A DNA stretch of 64,000 nucleotides. Origin: Holacanthus passer. Taxonomy: Eukaryota; Chordata; Actinopteri; Pomacanthidae. The notes under the pieces were generated by a model. It saw only the letters and a program-made list of their open reading frames with translations. It did not search any database and was not told where the DNA came from. This document shows, piece after piece, positions 1 through 9,737 of this stretch (positions are counted from its first letter, which is position 1; the number at the start of each line of letters is the position of its first letter). Both the position numbers and the translations under genes were made by a program. The stretch lies in NCBI GenBank assembly GCA_025331565.1, contig JAFREQ010000011.1, forward strand, positions 10,560,001 to 10,624,000, read 5' to 3'.

Positions 1-2283
1 GACGGCGAACACACTTCATCGCACTAGATGATGTGGATACAGGAGTGGGGCATCTGGACAGCAGCGAGGTTTTTTATTAGAAAAGAGTCGCCTCTGATCT
101 AAAGTTACAGACGGTCGAGCCGAGTCCTCTGAGGCCAAGTCCTCAGCAGAGGGTCAGTCACTCTGGGGGGAGTCACCTTACCACACACACTTTAGCCTTA
201 AAACAGTAAAACCGTCACAGGTGACTCAGGCTGTTCTCAAAGATAGTTCTGTCAGTTCTGCCAACAGACCAGTTCCGGCTGCTCCAGTCAGGCCATCTGA
301 TCGGAGCAAAGCAGTAGCTGCTTCCAAGCTGTCACAGACTGTAAACAGACGAGGAGGGGACCCACTCCAACTCATTCCTAACTCCAGTCAATGTTATTAG
401 CTTGACACCTGATATAAAGAGAATTACCTGAGGCTTTGATTCGATGACAGGGTTCTCATTTACTTTAAGTTGAAAAAAAATAATCAGCTTTAATTTTGAT
501 AATCAACTCTGTTCTATAACACTATAAACTGAATATCTTTCATATTGAATATCGTTTTGGACAGATAGTTGGATAAAACAAGCAATTTGAAGACATGACC
601 ACTGGATATTTGAACTTGGAAAGTGGATACTTTTTTTTTTTTATTTTAATACTTTAATTTTTTTCAGAAAAATTGACAGATTAATTGATTTTTTGCAGCT
701 CTAATATCAGGTAAATAACCTTTGTGTTCTTCTTAGTGAAAACCTGATGTTATTTTTCAGTCTTTTAAAATGACTAAATAAATAAAAACTGACATGATGC
801 ATCTAGTCACTTTATTCTAGATATTAAATTTTCTAACTCTACACCAGTGCATATCCAGTTAATTCATCTGTTCCTCTACCTGCCCTACATCCATTAAAAA
901 CAAGTGAGTTAAGTGTTACAGGATAAATATTGCTGTTATTAATGTACAATTACTGCATTCCACTGCATGGTGTACACTTGATTACACAGTGATTTCCCAT
1001 CATCCACTGCCTCTCACCCATGTTAAGCGAGTTGAATACAGAGTGAACATCCCAGCCTCCATTATCCAGCCTCATTATCACATTGTTAATTGGTGTCTAT
1101 TATTAACCAGAACACACACTCAACCCTCCAGCGGCTCAGGTCAAAGCATAACACAGTCACGCTCTGTGACGCCCTGTCAATTTGACTAATAAATAACTTG
1201 TCATGAATGACATGCCGTCAAGTGATACCTTCAAACAACAGGTAGGCCATCATAGAAATGGGTTATAACAGTTATAACAAACAAGAACAAGTGACAGAGA
1301 AGATCATTGTGGAGGAAACACGGACAGATAGTTTGTCCATTCAAACTTTCAAACACATGTCCTGTATGATTTGCTGCCTTTTCATGAATGAGAGAAAAAT
1401 ACCCTCCACACTGACTCTGTTACTACTAAAATGAATAAACTAGGCTGAACAAGTGCACAGTAATGATGACAAACTGTTTCCACTTAGGCTTTCTAATGTG
1501 ACGTGAAGCTTCACCTGTCCTCCAACGTGGGCACTTCCAGGTATCCCTGTGTGCATCTGTGTCGCAAGAGGGACCGAGGCATCATCAGTGGCCCATACAT
1601 CCCTCCTGCCTGGCTCTCCATGTGAAACACAACATTACTCATCCACCCCCGGGCACCTGAGAGCTGCACAGCACCAATCAAGCTGCTGCGCTGTGATTCA
1701 CAGTGTGAGGAGGAGACTTGCATAACAGCCAGCACCATATTCCCATTTCCCACAGTCATTCCTACAAAACAAATAAGCCTCCTATATGTGCTGCAGTTTC
1801 AGGGTGCAGGCTCTGAGAGCAGCAGAGGGGCCACAACATCATTGAGTGTCCACACACTCACTCATACTCACACACACACACACACACACACACAGGCCTC
1901 TGGGATGTCAAACTTGACCCATTTTCCTCCACAGGAGTGTTTATACTTATGTAGCTGTGATGATGAGCAATGCATGCAGATACTGAGGATCCAAACAAGA
2001 AAATGGAGGAAATCAAGACCAAAACATGTCAGATTAGTTAAGAAAAACAAACATTTCCTCATAGCACAGTGTTGCAATCTATGCACACAAATGCATCTGT
2101 GCAGAATAACAGCCACAATGGTACTAGATGGAGAAATGTCTGCAGTTAAAATGAGGTCAGTGTGTTGTGATTGTTAGTTGTAGTCGTGTCTGGATCCACT
2201 GCAGCAGCGTCTCACTTCACATGAACAAGCTCCACATCCTCGCGTCCCTTCCCGACCCTGCAGCCCGCTGTGTGCGCTCTTAC
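1..2283 (-). other. dip2 intron 1, no exon seen
   Basis: This stretch lies downstream (minus strand) of the dip2 first-exon donor and continues off the left edge. I see no splice-bounded open frame in it. It contains a CA dinucleotide microsatellite at 1869-1894 and otherwise unremarkable AT-rich sequence. Confidence 0.6.
1869..1894. repeat. (CA)n microsatellite
   Basis: Thirteen uninterrupted CA units on the plus strand inside dip2 intron 1. The short open frames around it are low-complexity artefacts. Confidence 0.95.
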
Positions 2284-2640
2284 CTTCGGACAGCTCCAGG
2301 TCCAGCTCCGCCAGCTGGTCCCTGACCTCTTTAGGCAGAGCCGACAGGTCGACGCCGCGGTCGGCCATCGTGCGGGAAGCCTGCGGGGTGTGCGTGATCT
2401 CCGGGGCGACGGCGGGTCCGGTCCAGCATGAAGCTACGACACGGACTCAGGATGCGGCAGCGGCGGTGTTTACTCCAGCTCCTCCGCTCCCCGACACCGC
2501 CATGACTGAGGGAGCTGGAGCGGCTCTCCGGGGGGAGTCTCTGCGCGTCACGTGACCGGGCTGACCGGGGGATGAAGCAGCTGCTCCCCCTGCTGGTGTG
2601 TTTCTGCAGCTGCGTCCTCTACGTCCAGATCACCTGCCGC
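2200..2640. promoter_or_regulatory. CpG-rich promoter region of dip2
   Basis: GC- and CpG-dense sequence surrounds the dip2 start codon in an otherwise AT-rich region, as expected for a vertebrate CpG-island promoter. No TATA box is evident. A plus-strand ATG with a signal-peptide-like frame begins at 2572, so the promoter could be bidirectional, but that rests only on the weak candidate described separately. Confidence 0.6.
2284..2368 (-). CDS. dip2b: Disco-interacting protein 2 (DIP2), first coding exon, partial gene
   Basis: The exon encodes 28 codons plus one base, starting MADRGVDLSALPKEV and ending in the ELDLELSEG motif, followed by a clean donor (AAG/GTAAGAGC). This matches the N-terminus of vertebrate DIP2 proteins, including the phase-1 split glycine at the exon boundary. 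DIP2 proteins are about 1,550-residue proteins with a DMAP1-binding N-terminal domain and two adenylate-forming-like domains; the N-terminal domain begins here. The remaining exons lie beyond the left edge. Which paralog this is (dip2a, b or c) cannot be settled from 28 residues. I favour dip2b because larp4 lies nearby and human LARP4 and DIP2B are neighbours. The start is the first ATG in a GC-rich 5' region. Confidence 0.85.
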
Positions 2641-3698
2641 CTCCTCTCAGGTGGAGACAAACAGGGGAGGAAGAGGTACTCACACACTTTAAGTAGGAAT
2701 ACCACAGTCTAAAAATACTGAATTTAATTTTGAAATATTACTTAAGTAACAGTAGGAATGTCATAGTATAAAGACACTCCATTACAAGTAAACTTCCTAA
2801 ATTCTAAATATTACTTAAGTAAAAGTAAGTATATCATAGTCTCAAAACACTCCATTACCAATAAAAATCCTGAATTCAAAATATAACTTAAAAGTAGGAA
2901 TGCCATAGTCTAAAAATACTACAAGTTAAAATCCTGAATTCAAAACATTACTTAAGTAACAGTAGGAATATCATGGTCTAAAAATACTCCATTAGAAGTA
3001 AACTTCCTCAATTCAAAATATTACTTAAGTAAAAGTAAGTATATCATAGTCTCAAAACACTCCATTACCAGTAAAAATCCTAAATTCAAAATATTACTTA
3101 AAAGTAGGAATGCCATAGTCTAAAAACACTACATTACAAGTTAAAATCCTGGATACAAAACATTACTTAAGCATGGTATGGAATAACATGGTCTAAAAAT
3201 ACTACATTACAAGTAAACTTCCTGAATTCAAAATATTACTGAAGTAAAAGTAAGAATATCGTAGTCTACAAAAACTCCATTACGAGTTAAAATCCTGAGT
3301 TCACTTGAGTAAAAATGAAGAAATATTATCAACAAAATTTACTAGTATCAAAAATAAAAGTGCTCAGAATGGCTCCTTTCACAGTGTTATATTATAATCC
3401 AGATTGTTTAGAACAGATTTAAACCTGCAATAACAAAGTCTGTCCACATGGGGGCAGCAGAAACCAGCTGTAAACACAATGCTGACAATTTATCAAATTG
3501 TAAATTAAATATAACAAACTAGCAAAATGTTGCTTATTGTCACATCCAGCAGATACTGAACAACATTTGCATTTATTTGGAGTTGTTAGTCTGTCTATGT
3601 ACTATTCATGCTTTATTTTTCTGCTCTTCAGCAACACCTCAGAAATACGTGACTCTTTAGCTGCCAAATGCTCCAATATGTTCACCAGCCTTTCTTGA
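2572..3698 (+). CDS. Candidate two-exon secreted microprotein (weak)
   Basis: Exon 2572-2675 opens with a hydrophobic, Cys-containing N-terminus (MKQLLPLLVCFCSCVLYVQ) that resembles a signal peptide. It could splice at AG/GTACTC to an acceptor after a strong pyrimidine tract at 3612-3631, giving exon 3632-3698 and a 56-aa product ending at TGA. The chain keeps frame (171 nt). Against it: the donor is poor, the intron is the tandem-repeat array, the product matches nothing I know, and the second exon overlaps a competing minus-strand frame at 3602-3748. It is divergent to dip2 and would share its CpG-rich promoter. Confidence 0.2.
2660..3440. repeat. Tandem array of ~70-bp AT-rich units inside a percomorph interspersed repeat
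   Basis: The motif (T/G)C(A/G)TAGTCT recurs near 2761, 2834, 2903, 2971, 3044, 3113, 3187 and 3259, a spacing of about 68-74 bp. Units contain CTCCATTACNAGTAAAAATCCT and ATTCAAAATATTACTTAAGTA-type segments. Units repeat in groups of three, about 210 bp (compare 2831-3030 with 3041-3240). The flank at 3300-3400 (tactagtatcaaaaataaaa then gctcagaatggct) resembles the body of a repeat family common in percomorph fish, so this is probably an internally amplified copy of that family. It lies upstream of dip2, in the presumed dip2-atf7 intergenic DNA. Confidence 0.8.
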
Positions 3699-3748
3699 AC
3701 TTTGTCCATTTGCTGGTTGGTGCTGGCCAAGTTGCGTATGTTGGTCAT
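3602..3748 (-). CDS. Candidate 3'-terminal coding exon, helical 48-aa frame (weak)
   Basis: On the minus strand a good acceptor (pyrimidine tract then TTTTGTGCAG at 3749-3751) is followed by a frame beginning MTNIRNLASTNQQM and ending at TAG (3602-3604). The residues are strongly helix-prone with coiled-coil character (LVNILEHLAAKES). An AATAAA signal overlaps the end (3612-3617 on the minus strand). No upstream exon of such a gene was found and the segment lies just below the likely end of the atf7 3'UTR, so it may be chance. It conflicts with the plus-strand candidate, which uses the same DNA. Confidence 0.2.
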   Translation of the reverse strand: MTNIRNLASTNQQMDKVQERLVNILEHLAAKESRISEVLLKSRKIKHE

Positions 3749-3803
3749 CTGCACAAAATGGGGATAGATGAAAACATGCTGATGAGCTTTTCCTTTTCAT
3801 TAA

Positions 3804-5541
3804 TTTATTTTATTTGCCCGAGACAACTTATTCATTAGTTGAGACTATACACAAGTAATTTTTCCCATCTTGAGGCCTGAGTATTTGACAAACTCACTCC
3901 ATACAGAGATCTCCGAGACATTTTTTCATGTGGTTCAACCTCTGTTAAACACATAACAGACATCTATCCTTTTAAACAAAATAAAGGGACATATTATCAC
4001 ACGATGGAAAAAAAAAAAGCCTAACATGCCCACAGAGAAAAATAAACATCTTAAAACAATGACATCTTATAAAAAAAAAACAAAAAAAAACACAGAATGA
4101 CAAGGGGAAAAACAACATGATAGTCTTGGAAGTACAATGTGGTATAAAATAATCTGCATTTCAAAACTTAAATTTCAAAAGAAGCACCTTGCACACGTAC
4201 TGAGTCTACTTCATGATACAAGACGGTTCAAATGTTGGAAAGCATCCAAGGACTAGGACATCTGTAATTCTCTACAGATGTGCACTAATCACTCAATCTC
4301 ACTCACTCTAGAATACTCATCTTCACATTTTCTCTGGTCACCTCATAACTTTAGTTTTCAACCGAAACAGACCAAACCCCTCTCAGCGGCTGGGCTACAC
4401 ACGTCAGCTAAATGCAAGAACATTGATATTTAATAGAAAAATATATTGCACTACTCTTTCCTCAACTGAAATGCCAGGGTAAATGATTTAAAATCTATTA
4501 TGTATGATTATCATTTAAAGGCCTTCTGAAGCTAACCATTTCAAGTGTGTTACATTAGGACTGAGGATGGAATCCTTACATAACCAGGACAATTTTTGCA
4601 TCGACAATTTCATGTTATAAAACAGAAGAAAAGCAGATCAATAAACAGTGATAGTACAATGAAGCACAAACGAACAGTGGTATTCTTCAGCCTTGAGTAA
4701 TCCATGCAGTCAATAGGGTTTGATACATACACGATTAATGTAATGACATCCATTCCAAATGGCTTAAAAAGGGTGGTAAAAAAAGTCAGGCACACACTCA
4801 CAGGGTAAACTGTGTACACATCTACAAATTGGTTTGTTGTGCACTTAACTCACTAAACCGTCGTGTGTAGTTAAGGAGAATTAACTCAAAAGGAAAACGC
4901 AGACAGGAAAACAAGAGGACAGGTTTAAAAGTAAACAAAAAAGAGCATTAAAAACGCTTTCCAGACTGCTTTTTACTACTAATACTCCACCAGCCAGTCG
5001 CTCACCGGATTTTCACTGCATCAGCAAAACATGATGTCAACGACCAGTATCAGGCATAGAAATCTTTTCTTACAATTGAAATATACAAGTAAAATTGTCA
5101 GCCTGGAAAGCAACCAACCTCATCACAGCCAGTGTGCGGGACAAAGTTGGACTGAAGCTGCATTCTTAAGAGTAATGAAAATAAATGATACATGATTTTG
5201 ACATTTTTCATTCATACTTTTTCTCCCAATCTAAAACATTTTACAACTGTCATAACTGAACGAGAAATGACCCCAAACCCAGCAGAGTGAGTGTCCCACC
5301 TGTTATTCATATTTACATACAGAGAGTGAGGAAGCGTCTCTGAGCAGAGAGCCTGCTGGGACAGGAGGGTTGACGGAGGCACTGCGCCGTGTCTGTGTGT
5401 GATTATCATTGGCTGTGAGGGGAGGGGGAGTTGCTTAGTCTGGGGGTGGGTGTGGAGGGCGGGTCCCTCTTTTCAAACACTTTGCATCACTCCAGCCTCC
5501 AAATGCCACTCAAGTTCATACTGGCTACCCGCATCAGCACA
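3804..5541 (-). other. atf7: atf7 3'UTR with tandem poly(A) signals
   Basis: AT-rich non-coding sequence follows the atf7 stop codon. Two overlapping AATAAA signals on the minus strand (3809-3814 and 3804-3809) are plausible ends for a 1.7-kb 3'UTR; nearer ends are possible. No convincing coding frame is present. Confidence 0.5.
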
Positions 5542-8500
5542 TCATCTTGGGGTTGACTGTGACTGCGTCCCCATTACGATCCCTCCCGGTTGGCCCGATC
5601 CCATACCGGCCAAGACCGACATAGCCACCGCCTCTGCAGCGCGCACGCTCAGTCCGTTGATGGTGGCCCCTGGACTGGAGGCTGAGGCGGGGGGTGACGG
5701 CCCGTGCTGGATAACTGCCGCCGGGGAGCCGATGGGTTCAGTGGAAGTATCCCTGGAGGTTTGCTCTCCTCCTGCAGCTAGAGACAGAGACAGAAACATT
5801 CACCCTTAGAGAGGTGGGCGAGTAAAAAGAATACATTAGATGGATGAGATGATGGATGGATCCTGACAAAAAGAAGCGATACAGTGCAGGAAGCTCATCG
5901 GTCAGTTCATGACCAAAAATGGTTACCTAAGAAAGCTGCCTTCTTCTGCATAACAGTGACAGGGCAGTCTTTGTGGGCCAGGAGGAGCTGCTTCAGCTGT
6001 GCCACCTCATTCCTCAGTAGAGTTACTTCATTCTGATGGCAACACGAAACACACACAAATCATTCCCAGCATGCCCCATCTTGTCATATTATCAAGGAGA
6101 CCAATCTGTGAGCAGGTTTGAATTACTGATACAATCCTGGAGCGACAAGAAAATGGAAGACTCACCGTCAGCGAGACATTCATGTTGGCGAGATCATCTG
6201 CCTTCTTCTCCAAAGAATTAACCCACAGCTTTCGTTTTTGCCTGCACCGGGAGGCGGCAGCACGGTTTCTCTCCAGAAAACGCTGCCTCCGCTCATCGGG
6301 GTCCATCTCTGTAGCTCGCCGCCGCCGGCCTCCTGTTGGCTGAGCAGGGGACACCTGGGGAATGAGGAGGGGGAAGGAAGTGAAGGCTTTTAGACTCCAT
6401 GTATGTCCTGAGTACAGAAACATCAACACAACACAAGAGGAAGATTTGAAATTTGCCTTTGAAACATTACATAATGTGGCATAGAAAGTTTGAGCAGCAT
6501 TAGTGCTATATACAGTTTTAAGAATATCATCAGCGCTATGGGTTAATAGACACAATGACACAAACTATGTAGGGGCTGAAAGGCAAGCTTTCATTCACTC
6601 ATCTTTGAATGAAATTTGAACTTATTAACATTCCTTAGTTGCACACAATAATTTGTACTGTTTCCCCAAGGCACTATCTATTCAAGTCAATGCTTCAGTG
6701 TATATTTGAGTTGGCCCAGAAACACTGTTGCGCAAAGGAGCACAAATGTCCACAAGTCACGATCATTACACTGTAATTCTCTATCAACACCTCTGCTGCT
6801 TGTTATCTTTAACTCTCTTTATGTGGAAAACCATGCTTGAAACAAAGGCCAATAAAGAACCCAAGTCAATCGAAAAATATATCTTTATCCAGATAGGCCA
6901 TTTGAATGTAAAGATATCATATAGAAAATAATGACTTGCAACCACTTTCAATACACTGAAGTCCAATATTTAGTTGCAAAAATGGTCAAACATAATGCAA
7001 ATTCATGTTTATATAATCAAGATAATTGAATGATTAAAGTGATATTCAATCAAAAATCTTTTGGAAGGCGAGTTTTCAAATTGATGCAGAATAGCAGCTA
7101 TGGTCAGCTTGAATTCTTGTCAGTTTAAATGTCTTCCACTGATGACAACTTTTCATGTTAAAATGATCAAAATGTTCCTGTAAACTTCTCAAAACCACCT
7201 CTCCAGTATAATCTGCTGTATTACCTGGGGCTGGGCAGGTGATGGTGCATCAGAGTTTTGAGAGGGTTGCTGGCTCTGTTCCTGCCGCTGGGGGACAGCA
7301 GGGATGGATCCTGCCCCCCCACCAGCCCCATCTTGTGCCCCTGTACCCTGATGAGTTAGAGCTGCTTTCAGCCGCTACAAAGACACACAGAGAACCCTCC
7401 ATGTAGGTCACTTAATGTTAAGCTAACAAAAAGAGCTGCTATTAATAGGGATGTAGGTTTCATCACATGTAATACACCACATTTAAAGTGTAAAAGCTAT
7501 TCTACAAATGTAAAAAAAAAATGTTTACATAAACGAACAAATTGCTTTCCAGAGCCAGCATCCTCCAAAATGACGTCAACATATGACTGATTATCTTACC
7601 ATCTTGGTCTCAGAATGCAGACTATAGCCAGACGGGGAAGATGACCCACTGCTGGCCCCGCCAACTGGAGGTCCTGGAATCCCAGGGATGTTAGGCACTG
7701 AGTTCACTGGTCTTGCGAGCTCCACATAACAACATAACATATACACAGAGAGACAGACAGACAGGATATGGTAAATAAAAAATATTTTGACAGTACAGGG
7801 TTTGTCCAGCTTTTGAAGAGTAAAATGCAAGGACTTTTCAAGTACTTTCATGTGGAAGTAAACCTTCAAGGCTTTATATGAACCTGAAGAGTATGATTTG
7901 ATACATTTCTTCTCCAAGTTTTTAAAACGACTTACAGATATAACTGAGGTCATCTGCACAGGACTGGGCAGGAGAGGGACTGTCTGCCCATTGGGGAGGT
8001 GCCTCACCAGTGGATAAGCGCTTGTTGGGGAGCTGTTGACAAAAATCAGATACTTGTAAATAGCTGCTCCTCCATTCTCCACCCTTTGACAAAATACAAA
8101 CTGAGAGAAAGGTTGATTAGGTATTTTATTTTGCCAACGAACACTCTTTAAAAATCTAACACAACATGTAAGCTGACAAAATAGTATTTTCTTAGGTGGA
8201 TGCATGGCCTGAGGCGCTAAATCAGGCACAGGTCAAACAGCAGCCTCAGCCCATAAACATTGCCTATAGAAGACAGATCTTTCCACTTGTTCAGAACTGA
8301 GGTGAATTGTTTCACAAGACTGACATTTCTTTGTACAGACAAATTTACCAGGCCAACAAACATCAAGAGATGTCAACAACAGGAACATGCTGAGGTTTAC
8401 CCAAGCTGTCTGTTGGAGGGTGGAGCTTGCGTGATGACAGATGTTGGAGAAGGCAGAGTTGGGTGAAGTGGATCATTACTCAGGTGAAGTGGAAGCGAAC

Positions 8501-9565
8501 CTGGACGCACGATGGTTGGAGTGGGGGCAGAACTTGCCACAGGTTTTGTGAGAATCTCCTGTTGAGACATCAAAGAAATGCGTAAATGTGTTTTGCCTGC
8601 ATGAACAGAAAGTCAGATGTTGATGTTTAAGTGACATACTGTAAGTCTTAAGAGAAAATCTGTAAATCAGCTTGCTGACCACACAGAAGCAGTTTGTGGT
8701 AATTCGTTGTACCTTGCCTCTCACCCTTGAGTCTCTGCTGTCATCTGACATGCTGGACGAGGAATCTGGACTTCCAGGAGAGGAAGAATCAACTTGCAAA
8801 GGACCCTCATCCTCATCTTTAGCTTCAGATGGTGTTTGTAAAGGTGCAGCCTTAAAGCAAAGAAGAGAAGATGAATATAGCCTTTCAAGAGCATTTAAAA
8901 TAATAAAACAGTGATAGAATTATCTAATAACCAAAAGAAATCAGTAGTGTGCCATTTATTCAACATGTACATCCTTTCTTGTCTCACCGGGTGTTTTGTC
9001 CTCTGCTCGTCTTCATGTGCTTTGCAAAACTCCTGTTCAAAGGAGCTGGCCAGCTCATTGAATAGCCCAACCTCCTCACAGTTCTTCAGGAAACGTGTGG
9101 GCGTGGGGGTCTGGTCTGGGGGAAAAAAATGTCGAGAAAGTTACGGGACAGAAATAGCTCCTTCCCATCACAGCAGTATGTCAATACAGGTCTTTAGAGC
9201 ATTGACAACTTTATTACTCCTCAATTTGGCTTCATTTAACAAATGCCAATGTCAATGGTAATGTGATTACCTGCAATGATAACAGAGTCTGTTCTGGCAG
9301 GACCAAATTTTAATGTCATTTCATGTTTGTGTTTGTGGACTGACAGATGGTCTTCATTTGTGAATCTCTGCAAAAAAACAACAGAACAGATAAGAAAAAT
9401 ATAGTGAATTACAATTGTTGTAAATATAAAGTGTAGCATCAGGTGACAAACAAAAGAGTGAAACAGAGTGTTGTGCTGATATGTATATGAATGAATGAAT
9501 GTGCTGAGAAATCATACCTGCCCACATCCAGGGGCAGTGCATACAAAAGGTCGATCATCCCCCAT
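5542..9565 (-). CDS. atf7: Activating transcription factor 7 (bZIP, ATF2/ATF7/CREB5 subfamily)
   Basis: Coding exons: 9518-9565, 9271-9367, 8988-9115, 8713-8850, 8401-8558, 7936-8032, 7600-7719, 7225-7374, 6166-6354, 5927-6032, 5542-5777. They sum to 1467 nt, or 488 aa (human ATF7 is about 494). ATF7 binds CRE/AP-1 sites as a homodimer or with JUN in the nucleus. Residues 9-31 form a C2H2 finger (C9, C14, H27, H31). Next comes the stress-kinase target TPTPTRFL, with T51 and T53 equivalent to ATF2 T69/T71. The middle is Pro/Ser/Gln-rich, with the ATF7-type blocks TIVRPGSLPLHL, SPTSVITQAPPSNRQ and VPNIPGIPGPPV. The basic region (RNRAAASRCRQKRK) and leucine zipper follow, and the C-terminus TQSQSTPR matches ATF7 (human PQSQSAGR) rather than ATF2. 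A noncoding first exon ends at 13541, so a 3.9-kb intron 1 holds a hAT transposon. Paralog a or b is not resolved. Confidence 0.95.
5927..6354 (-). other. atf7: atf7 bZIP-coding exons
   Basis: Exon 6166-6354 carries the GGRRRR and DPDERRQRFLERNRAAASRC segments (basic region) and the first zipper heptads. After a short intron, exon 5927-6032 continues the zipper (NEVTLLRNEVAQLKQLLLAH). The split falls between zipper heptads in phase 0. The N-x-x-A-A-x-S-R DNA-contact signature is intact. Confidence 0.93.
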
Positions 9566-9729
9566 CTCCGACAAATGTTCTGCAAAAGAGACCAATCAAA
9601 GAGCAACTTATCAGCTTTATTCATGTGTGCATATGCTGAAGCTTAAGGTACTAAGACACAATATTTTACTTGTAATGGTTGAATGTTACCGAATGTTTTA
9701 AGGTAACTTTTTTTATGGATCCATACTGG

Positions 9730-9737
9730 CTTTAGAC
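9730..9737 (+). repeat. Left 8-bp target site duplication (CTTTAGAC)
   Basis: The identical octamer CTTTAGAC is present at 12574-12581 on the other side of the hAT element. It fits the hAT target pattern with T at position 2 and A at position 7. Confidence 0.93.

Noticed and set aside
1788..2177. 129-codon plus-strand frame through the CA repeat
   Set aside because: It depends on His-Thr codons from the CA microsatellite and has no homology or splice context; it lies in dip2 intron 1.
5542..9565. Identity as ATF1, which neighbours DIP2B in human
   Set aside because: The protein has an N-terminal C2H2 finger, the TPTPT phospho-site and the ATF7 C-terminus. ATF1 is a CREB-type protein with a KID domain and lacks these.
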